Source: a virus. From it: a stretch of 28,970 nt of DNA. Each line of letters starts with the position of its first letter. Positions within the stretch are counted from its first letter, which is position 1. The stretch is taken from positions 1 through 28,970 of the IMG/VR virus record IMGVR_UViG_3300027996_000127, one strand, 5' to 3'. The position numbers were made by a program, and so were the translations under genes. Of this stretch, positions 8,701 to 16,900 are shown piece after piece. The notes beneath the pieces are model-generated. The model was not told the origin of the DNA. It worked only from the letters and a program-made list of their open reading frames with translations, and ran no database searches.

Positions 8701-11700
8701 TTTGTTACTACTATCATCTTCTGCGTGTTGCAAACCTTTGGTTCCTGAGATAGCAATAGCTTCTGTGTAAAAATGTTGCCATGGAGCACACCACAATACA
8801 GGCCAAAAGCTATTTGATGCGGCCTCTTTAGCTGACCTCATTTGTAGTTCTAATGGGGGGTTACCGTCATCGGAAGTTTTTTGACCATTCTGCCAACCCA
8901 ATTGAGTTAATGTGGCGTTAGGAGTATTATATAGATTTCCTCCATCACCGGTACCTCGGTCATCAGCAAAATTATCCCACATGGCGGTCCAAGGTCCTCT
9001 AGTTTTGGGGTAAGAGTAGGAGGTGTAATATGTACCCCAACAGAATGGGCAGGTCAAAGTTGGCTTAGGTAGATAAACCCATTCAACCCCTGCGTGGATG
9101 CTGTTTGCGTTTGGTATCCACCCTTGTGGTCTAGACATATTTAATTTCTTGTCAGCGTTGTACACACCATAATAATCGAACATACACCCATAGGTGAAAG
9201 TGTCTCGCCATTCAATAGCAACTTCTGTTCCAGCTATTGTGGGGTCCATTGTACCATTGAACACAAGAGAGGTTGGCCCGTTTCCAGCATATGTGGCTCT
9301 ATTTATCGCGTCTACCCTAGTTACACCTCTTGAGAAGCAACTTATTTGTGTGTGTTTATGTTGGTCTATATTAGAACCCCATAAATTTTTTTCTGTTTGA
9401 AATACTGTGTTCGCGAAAGACTCACCTTGATTTAGGGACCATGATGTGCTTACTACTGAACCGCCATTATTTGGGGTAACGTTGCCATCTTGTGTTCTAC
9501 TCCTATTTTTTCTTCCAGTCCATTCATTATTACCTAGTTTAAAACCGTTTATTGGTACTTCCTCGCGGGACTCACAAGCAACACCTGGATGACCAGGTTG
9601 AGCTAATGGGTCCATACCCGTTGGTTCTTCACCAAATGCTGGATGTCGCCAACGTATGTTTCCGTTACCGTCAGTATTTGTGCCCATATACATTTTCCAT
9701 CTCCACATTACAGAACCCATGCCATAAACCCATATTTTTGGTATTTTAATTAGCCCTTGTGATGTTACAAATGGTCTTAAAGCTTTTGGGTAATGGTCAC
9801 CTCTATAATTGTATGCCCCATCTCCTGCACTATCGGATGTCAAGTAGAATGTTTTTTTTGTTGCTTCAGCCTGACCACAAGTTATAAAAGGTGTTGTTTT
9901 ACATCCGGCTAAAAATAAATAAGCTAAATTCCTACTTTCTATCTGTTTTGTTGTAAGACCGGCATCTGTAGGAGAGTGATTTAACTCACTAGTGCTTGTG
10001 GTAAGGGGTCTTTTGTACCCCCAATCAGCATTACTTGTTCGGGCATCGTGAAGAGTTTGGTCACTTGTAGATAATAATGGCTCAAACCCATCAACGGTGG
10101 TCGCGTTCCTAAATCTATTTACGTTATCCAACCACAATGGTATTTGTATTAGGTTGTTTATTTCTTGTACCCAACCCCAATTATATTCAGATGCGGTAGA
10201 AAACCCAGTACTAAGGTCACCCATTTTTGTGGGGTCCTTGGTGTTGTTTTCAAATGCAGGAAAACTATCACCACCATCATTTGAGTTCTTCATTCCCACC
10301 CCCGATAACATTCCTGTACCTGGTGGTTCCATGGTAAGACTCATGGGGAAAACTGATTGGCCACCACCACCACTATTAGTCCAATTTGCGTAGTCTTCCA
10401 GTCCCCTTTTTGTTGTATTACCCTCATTCCCTAAAAACATATAAGTGCTCTGCATAAAGGGGTATAAGGACTGTTTAATGCTACCCCACCCTGGAGCTAT
10501 CCTTGAGGTATTTGTTGGGTCGTCAGATGTTGGATAAAGTGGTATTCCAGAATATTTGAGGTCAAAACTTCGATATTCGTTATCGACTGACTCAGCACCT
10601 ATCCCTAGTGTTGTAAATAATCTTAACGAATCATTTATACTACCATCGAACATCACTAATTTTGTTTCATCATGTATGGTGTAACCCGCCTCCATTTCTT
10701 TTTGTGTTGAGGGGTTCTCATGCTTAGAAGACGCTTTTATGGCATCACCTAATTCTGTTTGTAAGTTAAGTCTTCTATCCGTTATGTCTCCAGGTGGACT
10801 ATAATTTAAATCAACGCGGTTTTCATTAATTGTATTTTCAAAATCACCCCCTTCTACTAGTTTGAATAAGTATTTTGGTTGCATTTTTCTTATATCAGAA
10901 TAGATTTTCATCGCGGTAGTACTATTCTCATCCCCAAAACCACCTATAGTAGCTTTTCCAAGCAACCGTATATACCCTCCCTGTGGGTAGTAAGCCCAAT
11001 AACCATCCTCCTTTTCGTAGTTATTTATATAGCTTACATTATCTTCTAATATGTTTGCTGGTGATATGTTTTCAGATAAATCTGTATATTCTGCGTCAGT
11101 AGTAAACCAAGAATTTGTGCCGTCTGTTGGTTTGTCCCTATCTTCTACAGCCCCTTTTAATGCCTGCTCGATTTTCTTTGATAAAAACCCTTCACCGCCA
11201 CTAAACAACCTTAGATTTAAATTTGATAGGGTATCTGCATCTGTTATACAACTCATTAAGTTGTGTGCGTCTATTCGTGCTAATGTTATTACTGGGTTAT
11301 TAGTCTCTTCATTGTTTACATTATACAATGTGTTACCCCAAAGTCGTTGTTTCTGAAACTGTGGTATTTCCTGCAGGTTACCCTCCTCTGTGTCTGCTAT
11401 TCTACCGGGATAATTAAATCCAAGACCCAAATTAAATTGGTTATACCTTATTGGGTCGAAATAAGAAAAGTCCAATGTTACAAACATTCTTTCAGCTATA
11501 ACTTCAGCAATACCATTATCAAGAGCTGTTGAGTCCTGTAGGCTTTTAATTTTCTCTCTATATTTTAACTGTACTTTACTGTAATATTTACTTTCCAATG
11601 GGTTTATTGGCATATAATTATCCCAACCTGGTCTACCCTCCTTATCTTCCAATAAATCTTCATCATTTTCATTAAGCCTATTACACGCGTCAAGAAAATC

Positions 11701-13647
11701 TTCAATAAATCTAACCTCTGGCCAATCCTTAAACTTATCGTTTACACCTGGATATTGTTCTTTTGTTTCTTCTCTATTATTAGCACTATAATTCGCTGTA
11801 GACCTATAATTTGTCTTATAATATGTTGGCCATGGGTATATGGTTTTTGGAGCTTCGCCATTAGCTTGTTTTTTTAATACCGATAATTGGTCGGTGGACC
11901 CACCATTGTTATCATTATTAAGTTCTATTTGTTTGTTTTCTTCATTGTGATGTTCTTCCGCTTCAATACTAACTTTTAAAAGTAACGCTACAAAATTTTC
12001 AACATTACACGACAAAATTGTAAATATATTTCTTATTGTTGGTCTAAACCCTAATATTCTTATAACGCCTTCATCTATCGCTTCTTTAACGGAGTTTCTT
12101 TTTTTCTCTATTTTTTCATCCAGTGTATTAATGTCGCCATCTAACAGTGTGGTTAAAAAACCAACATCAATGTAATAATCACCAACTTCAGCGTTTGTAT
12201 TAGGTACATTAGGGTAATTCAAATAATACCTAATCATACCATCTTGGAACATCATGTTGGGGTCGTCTAAGAAGTCTAACATTTGGTATCTTTCGGGTGT
12301 ACCTTCTTCCGCAATTTGTTTACACCCAGTTAAACCACCATTTATTTGTTTATTTGACGCTACAGCAATATGTGTTCCACCACATTCTTTTTGCTGACCT
12401 AGTTCTTTAGTTGGGGTTTCCTTAATTGTTGGTATGTTTGCTGTTATCTCACCAAAACCTGTCCCATCTTTGTCTTCATTAATATTACCTTTTATTATGG
12501 GTCTATTCCAAACATCATGAAATAGGGTGCTGAGTGCATCGTCTGGGGCTTGGTTAAAGACGTAAAGTTCTTTTATATTTCTTTTAGTACCATCTGGGTT
12601 TGCTGCTTGTGTGAGTAAAGTGTCCTTAATCTGCTCTTTAAAATCTCGTTCCAATTTGCTGGTGAATTTGGTTATTTCCGCCTTCATAGAGGCAACACTG
12701 TTTCTAACTGTGATTAGGTTAGCAATCTCTATATAATCCGCATCCCCTTTAGCTTGTTGTAAAAAAATTTTTATCGCACTTATATCGTCTAACATGTTAG
12801 ATATTGATTTACACTCAACATCGTCCCCACCCACTTTTCTACAAAATGGTTGTACTTTTCCGGCATGATGACCCCCCTGAATAGAAACTCTTTCGACTGT
12901 TGAGAAATAATCTGACTCATCAAAAATACCATTGTCCATATAATACGTGACCGCTTCATCGTATTTTTTTCTTAATGATGCTTTAGCTCCCCAACGGCTT
13001 GTCATATAGTTTGAACATCTAACAAACCCCATTAACATGTCAGCTAAAAAAGCGTAGGACCACCCAATAAATTCTGCTTTACACTCAAAATTACCCGTTT
13101 CTGTGTTAAACTTTGTATTGAACTTTTGTAAATTTAAAAAATATGTTGCGGGTTTACCATAATACCCCTTAAGTGTTAGTTCGAATATTGGGTACGGTAA
13201 GTGGAAGAACATTCCATATGGTGAACAAGAACCCTGTTCAAAAAGGGTGGCCCCTCTAATATCAACAAAGTCTATCACAACTTTTGGTACATAACTACCT
13301 TTGATTTCAATGTCTATATTTGTTATCCCAAAACCCTCAACATCTCCCCTGCTACCCGCGTCATCCATTTGTGAACCGCCAATATCTGACCACGCTGTTG
13401 TTAAAAATTCTCTTTTTTTACCATTACTAGTTGCTGTATCAGACACAACCATATCAACAGTGCTTATGTTAATATTTTCTTGTGATGTATCACCGTTAGT
13501 CCCTTCTGTTAAAAAACTCCTACCTTTTGTTTTAGCAACTAAACTTGCGTAGATATATAAATCTTCATGTTCAACGACTTGGTTTGGTGGGTTTGGGTCT
13601 ATTATAGTTATCGGACCATCACGATATATTTTCGGTTCTATTGCCAT
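5737..13647 (-). CDS. Giant baseplate hub protein with C-terminal N-acetylmuramoyl-L-alanine amidase
   Basis: A 2636-residue protein. The N-terminal part (about 100-220; FHLPYPIFELTLKGYYG, then FECKAEFIGWSYAFLADML) and the segment at about 2225-2286 (PLQYFELTNIPMFYGTYLI, then TTFKGVR) resemble contractile-tail hub proteins of the gp27/Mu gp44 type. Between them lie about 2000 residues, including a Trp/Gly/Asn-rich part (about 1030-1650) with a CPFC pair near 1535. Residues about 2395-2590 form an Amidase_2 domain. Its likely zinc ligands are H2409 (ALHWSGG), H2528 (SHHW) and D2536 (SDVGSEFPW), eight residues apart as H122 and C130 are in T7 lysozyme. The arrangement recalls T4 gp27 plus gp5 in one chain, with the enzyme at the tail tip. 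It starts 2 nt after the gp53-like gene's stop, so it is translationally linked. It is far longer than usual hub proteins. Confidence 0.8.
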   Translation of the reverse strand: MAIEPKIYRDGPITIIDPNPPNQVVEHEDLYIYASLVAKTKGRSFLTEGTNGDTSQENINISTVDMVVSDTATSNGKKREFLTTAWSDIGGSQMDDAGSRGDVEGFGITNIDIEIKGSYVPKVVIDFVDIRGATLFEQGSCSPYGMFFHLPYPIFELTLKGYYGKPATYFLNLQKFNTKFNTETGNFECKAEFIGWSYAFLADMLMGFVRCSNYMTSRWGAKASLRKKYDEAVTYYMDNGIFDESDYFSTVERVSIQGGHHAGKVQPFCRKVGGDDVECKSISNMLDDISAIKIFLQQAKGDADYIEIANLITVRNSVASMKAEITKFTSKLERDFKEQIKDTLLTQAANPDGTKRNIKELYVFNQAPDDALSTLFHDVWNRPIIKGNINEDKDGTGFGEITANIPTIKETPTKELGQQKECGGTHIAVASNKQINGGLTGCKQIAEEGTPERYQMLDFLDDPNMMFQDGMIRYYLNYPNVPNTNAEVGDYYIDVGFLTTLLDGDINTLDEKIEKKRNSVKEAIDEGVIRILGFRPTIRNIFTILSCNVENFVALLLKVSIEAEEHHNEENKQIELNNDNNGGSTDQLSVLKKQANGEAPKTIYPWPTYYKTNYRSTANYSANNREETKEQYPGVNDKFKDWPEVRFIEDFLDACNRLNENDEDLLEDKEGRPGWDNYMPINPLESKYYSKVQLKYREKIKSLQDSTALDNGIAEVIAERMFVTLDFSYFDPIRYNQFNLGLGFNYPGRIADTEEGNLQEIPQFQKQRLWGNTLYNVNNEETNNPVITLARIDAHNLMSCITDADTLSNLNLRLFSGGEGFLSKKIEQALKGAVEDRDKPTDGTNSWFTTDAEYTDLSENISPANILEDNVSYINNYEKEDGYWAYYPQGGYIRLLGKATIGGFGDENSTTAMKIYSDIRKMQPKYLFKLVEGGDFENTINENRVDLNYSPPGDITDRRLNLQTELGDAIKASSKHENPSTQKEMEAGYTIHDETKLVMFDGSINDSLRLFTTLGIGAESVDNEYRSFDLKYSGIPLYPTSDDPTNTSRIAPGWGSIKQSLYPFMQSTYMFLGNEGNTTKRGLEDYANWTNSGGGGQSVFPMSLTMEPPGTGMLSGVGMKNSNDGGDSFPAFENNTKDPTKMGDLSTGFSTASEYNWGWVQEINNLIQIPLWLDNVNRFRNATTVDGFEPLLSTSDQTLHDARTSNADWGYKRPLTTSTSELNHSPTDAGLTTKQIESRNLAYLFLAGCKTTPFITCGQAEATKKTFYLTSDSAGDGAYNYRGDHYPKALRPFVTSQGLIKIPKIWVYGMGSVMWRWKMYMGTNTDGNGNIRWRHPAFGEEPTGMDPLAQPGHPGVACESREEVPINGFKLGNNEWTGRKNRSRTQDGNVTPNNGGSVVSTSWSLNQGESFANTVFQTEKNLWGSNIDQHKHTQISCFSRGVTRVDAINRATYAGNGPTSLVFNGTMDPTIAGTEVAIEWRDTFTYGCMFDYYGVYNADKKLNMSRPQGWIPNANSIHAGVEWVYLPKPTLTCPFCWGTYYTSYSYPKTRGPWTAMWDNFADDRGTGDGGNLYNTPNATLTQLGWQNGQKTSDDGNPPLELQMRSAKEAASNSFWPVLWCAPWQHFYTEAIAISGTKGLQHAEDDSSNKFVEQTMSLPMYDTIFKDYVGNFGYLGESNNNYAGVDITKVKFPLIVDLPTAFIFPDERPLPLTDVETYTVQLVIKAKPPNMGESALLCYEGGKYAEVMALLPTIIKEKFVTEFETWCDNDWRGKYLGVVDPVNFKLDGNNRTGDRNEDVQTGLLGESYRYDQFFNSDILEDLMGITAVKQFTGPEEGGSEDFFGVTTLSTDAQNGDDFQELQNTLVKEFYYAIIPTPRIFNLDVWNGDKSELNGEGVSKNAFYANKKLAELYLNSFQKEWKDHFQDKREELTVGPENRDDGSVLNDDDIKLSLYRSFKSIVDKWISSSTKVKAGTPSYFFNITDTNVVDDSMGSDHVPLAGHFSYVNRVMQEIGNKAVLDVMRLKKIPKNPKMSFYNVISDLLGENNFDFFPLPTYTNFANDKSDANLKSMFRSDTNSITKGSGPNFICMYVGGTSRTVSLKSKGSNCPTDNEDMSYNDDGFSMSNDAENSFPKPNEWQDPLEPLIGQTKKEFEDEVGYQGAKGRIEGNGVTAFRVAYGIENQNMFKSVELDQSEFSETNESLLVIDRLANGGNPGDKTNKGQNLHNLYLTRSYSCTVQSMGNMMIQPLQYFELTNIPMFYGTYLITEVKHNVKPHHIGTTFKGVRQPLATVPIVEDIATAMSLSMKTLDPLYGVDVLQTNNGTTIEINLPTSATSITDSGVEIYDIGETDKSNYYNHKFKLCDNCTVKVDGKWEESHNDDGSLKDRWWVAYNQPTSNITPSNVEYVALHWSGGYQKVEDSRTLQRRGLHYHYEINKDGGLWKLSDTKKIAYHGRPINSYSIGISYAGGVEDNKEGHVYVRTANDWNTEDLNLNGRDTFKAKKQWKAIIEAIVLAVEEYPNIKYVTSHHWFSSSKSDVGSEFPWDTLLAELATRNIHLKLKYSGTAPGGVDWVAGRDPSNVNSSNIDLAFVDNALEQEVTRGQQPTEPNSVGPGTETQINDPGNTPQEALGGAGQIT

Positions 13648-13649
13648 AA

Positions 13650-13970
13650 TTATAACCCATTGTAATTTTTATATAATATTATTTGTCTCTCGTATTCTTG
13701 TAGAGACGCTTGTAATGGATATGGTATGTTTAGTATGGTACCTACTGGTATGTCAAACTCTAAACCCCCATATTGTGGGTTAGCTTGTAATATTAACCAC
13801 CCCATATTTGGGTTATTATAATGGTCATCACTAATAATGTCAAGCCTACTATTTCCATCATACTTTATTTTAATGTCAGTACTTTTTTCTGGTATTCTAA
13901 GAAATGGTAATATCTTCATTTTACCATCGAATTTAAATTCTTCGTACCTATCGTAATATCTTCTTGCCAT
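13650..13970 (-). CDS. gp53/LysM-like baseplate wedge protein
   Basis: A 106-residue protein. Residues about 41-86 read SRLDIISDDHYNNPNMGWLI, then ANPQYGG and DIPVGTILNIPYP. This is the LysM-like pattern seen in T4 gp53 and in gpX-type tail proteins: a residence motif, a W-x-I-A-N core and an IP-x-G-x-x-L-x-IP end. These proteins staple or cap baseplate and tail parts, or touch peptidoglycan. It is shorter than T4 gp53 (196 aa), nearer to gpX. It sits 9 nt behind the 1860-residue gene and 2 nt before the giant hub gene, in one tightly packed operon. The start is ATG 13970. The assignment is by motif and position; a general LysM tail protein is the main alternative. Confidence 0.7.
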   Translation of the reverse strand: MARRYYDRYEEFKFDGKMKILPFLRIPEKSTDIKIKYDGNSRLDIISDDHYNNPNMGWLILQANPQYGGLEFDIPVGTILNIPYPLQASLQEYERQIILYKNYNGL

Positions 13971-13979
13971 CTTTTAATT

Positions 13980-16900
13980 TTATTGTGGTTGTGCTCCTAC
14001 AGCCGCTTTTATAGTGTTTAAACCTACCTCAGTTATATACCCCACACATTCTATTCTACCGTGTTGTTTTTTTGGAGATTTATCCCCCCCATTTGCGACT
14101 CTCTTATCAATGCTTGCTTGGTTTTCTCTAAGTGTTATTGAGAATGTAGTTTCCCATTGTGCTTTACCATCCTTTTTGATTCTCTCTTCTATATTTTCAA
14201 TCAGGTCTGTAGACTCGTACTCATTTGTTCCAGCGTAAAATGCCCATTCCTGAAAAGAACTAATCCCACCACCTAACATGTATTGGCTTAAATTAAAGGC
14301 GAATAGTCCCCTACCAACTTGTTCCATTGGTACATTTCCAGATGAAATAACATATGCGTTTGAGTAATCACTGCTGCTGGCGGTGCTTTCTACTACAGCG
14401 TTATGGTCATCCCAAACAACAGCGGTATGAGAACCACCTTGACCAGCAGCAGTAGAACCGTCAAGTCTTAAACAAAAATTATCACTAGTTATTGTTACAT
14501 AGTAGTCATTATTAAGGTCAGGGTGTATTTGCCCACATACCCACTGTGGAAGTAATCCACCTGTAGGGTCTTGTAAGGTTGACGCAAAAACACCCACACC
14601 GTTATCAGCGTTAAGATAATCCCCAGATATAGTTATAGCTCCATTTTCGTTTTCGCGTGTTTCACCTTGGTTGTACCGTAAAGAACTTACTTCTTTAAAT
14701 GCCGGCCCACCTTCATCTGTTGTTGTATTTTGTTGTCCGGTTTCTTCGGTACCATCTTGTGTTTCCTCTATTATCTCTTCTTCTGTTTTGTTGATGTCAG
14801 GCGTTTTCTTTACCCAAAATGTTTGATTAGACATTTGACTCGGATATTCGTCATTACAATAATAAGCGTCCCAGTCATTTGGGTTTGCTTTAACCTCTGT
14901 CCACACTTCACTAGACACATTATCTTGTATGTCAAGTTCTAAAGCCGCACTTTTGTCTGTCTCACCAACTAGAGTAGTATCTAAACAACCTGGAATGGCG
15001 TTTTGTGTGTTACCATCGTTACCACCTTCACCTTGACTTGCCGCCTCTTCTGACTCGTTGGACTCATCGGGTTCATCGGACTCATTACTTATATCACCCA
15101 CATTAGATTCTTCATTTTTACCAACCCCTATCGCGTTGTCAAACTCTGTTGGCCCAGCAAATGGTCCGTAGAAATAATCTCTCTTTTCATTAATATTAAT
15201 ATCCTTTCTCTCATCCAATATTTTCTCCAATGGCATATATAATGCCGTATTAGCAAAGAAGTTATAAGAAACAGCGTTTTGTAGTGCTGATAATGGTCCT
15301 TGTAATGTTGAACCACCGATAAATTTAAAGTTTAAATCAACACTACATAACATTGGTTGTACACCTATACCTTCAGGGTTAAGGTCCCACTGTAAAGGGT
15401 CAAACGTAAAGTTAATTGAGTCTATTATTATTTTAGTAAAATAAAAATCACCTATCCTTAATACACACACAGGTGGTCTACCAAATGCTGTATTTTGTGG
15501 TTGGTTTGGGTCTATAAATGATGGTCCCTGTCTACCACATTGTTGTAAGAATGTAATTCTTGAGTTAAACCCTTCGGGTGTTATTGAATGGAAAGCTGGG
15601 TGGAAGTTTCTCAACTTATCCTTAATACTATCATATAAAAATGAATCCTCTTCTTTTATTTTCATAAAATAATCACACTCATTAATAAAGTTTTTAGCTA
15701 AATCAAGTGCGGCCTGTTTTTCGGATTCAGCTTCAGCTTTTGCTTTTGCTTTTTTTGCCTTAAATTCATCTTGTAAACCTTCATTAATTCCTTGTATTCT
15801 ACGGTCTTGTTCCTTTTGGAACTTATCTAAATACGGTTTAATTAATTTTTCATTTTTTTCTAACCGTATATCAACCCTCCTAGATTCTAATTGACATGTG
15901 TTTTCTGAATCTGATGGGTGTAACCTACTTGGGGTTCTAATAAATTGTCCACTTTTTGAACTACCACCACCACTTAAATTTGAATTGTTGCCTAATCCGG
16001 AACTTTGGTCCTCTCCTTTACCACTAACCTTCCATCTAGGTGATTTGGCTATAGTTTTAACGCCCCCATTTTCTTTATATGGGCTATATTTTTTTTCCGC
16101 TTCTTTATATAACCCAATAGGTTCGAATCCCTCTACAGCCATCGCAACTTTACCATTTTCAGTAGTAACATGGTCTATCTCACATTTTTTCATTTGGTCG
16201 TACATCCATGCCGCAACTGTTAATGCTCTATCATCGGCTAATTTGTTGTTGTATTTGCTATCACCTAAATTACTAGCGTTACCAGTTACAATAATTTTAT
16301 AACCCTTCCCTTCAGGTGTGGTAGATAAAAACTCTATTAACTGGCTTATACCTTGACCTATAACACCTGCTCCCGCAGTTGATACCTGAAATGACCACTC
16401 CTTATCCACACCCAAGTTCAATTTTGGGGTTTTGTTTGATTTATTATATGGTATGCTATCTGGTGTTGAGTCAGCGTCACCTGTACCGAAAAATCTCTCA
16501 TTATACCCATTTCTACTACCCTTAAAACCTAATTTATCCGCACTTATAATAGTACCTGTGGTTGTAGAACCTGTAGTTGGTAGGCATTGATTACAGAATT
16601 CTTGTTTATCATACCCTTGCCCAGACCCTATGTTATACCATAAATTTTTCAAATCCTTTGAAGTGTCTGGTCCCCATATTTGTTTTTGGCCGTTACCACA
16701 CGATAATTTAGTGATTTCCCCACCTCTAGAGTTGTATGTATATATCGGAATTTCCACTAACTCCTCTTGTGTGAATCCTTCTGGAATCAAGTCTGACTCT
16801 TCTAAAAGTAAATGATATGATGCATAAGCAGTTGCATTTGAATTATCAGATTCTGACTCGCTTGCTGATTGAACAATATCTCCTTTAGCGGCCTCTTCAC

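Noticed and set aside
10097-11356. Open frames of 98 and 101 residues on the plus strand
   Set aside because: Shadows of the 2636-residue hub gene, without start signals or recognisable motifs.
15898-16302. 134-residue plus-strand open frame
   Set aside because: Antisense to the OmpA-like domain; no promoter or leader, and long open frames opposite Ser/Gly/Asn-rich genes are common here.
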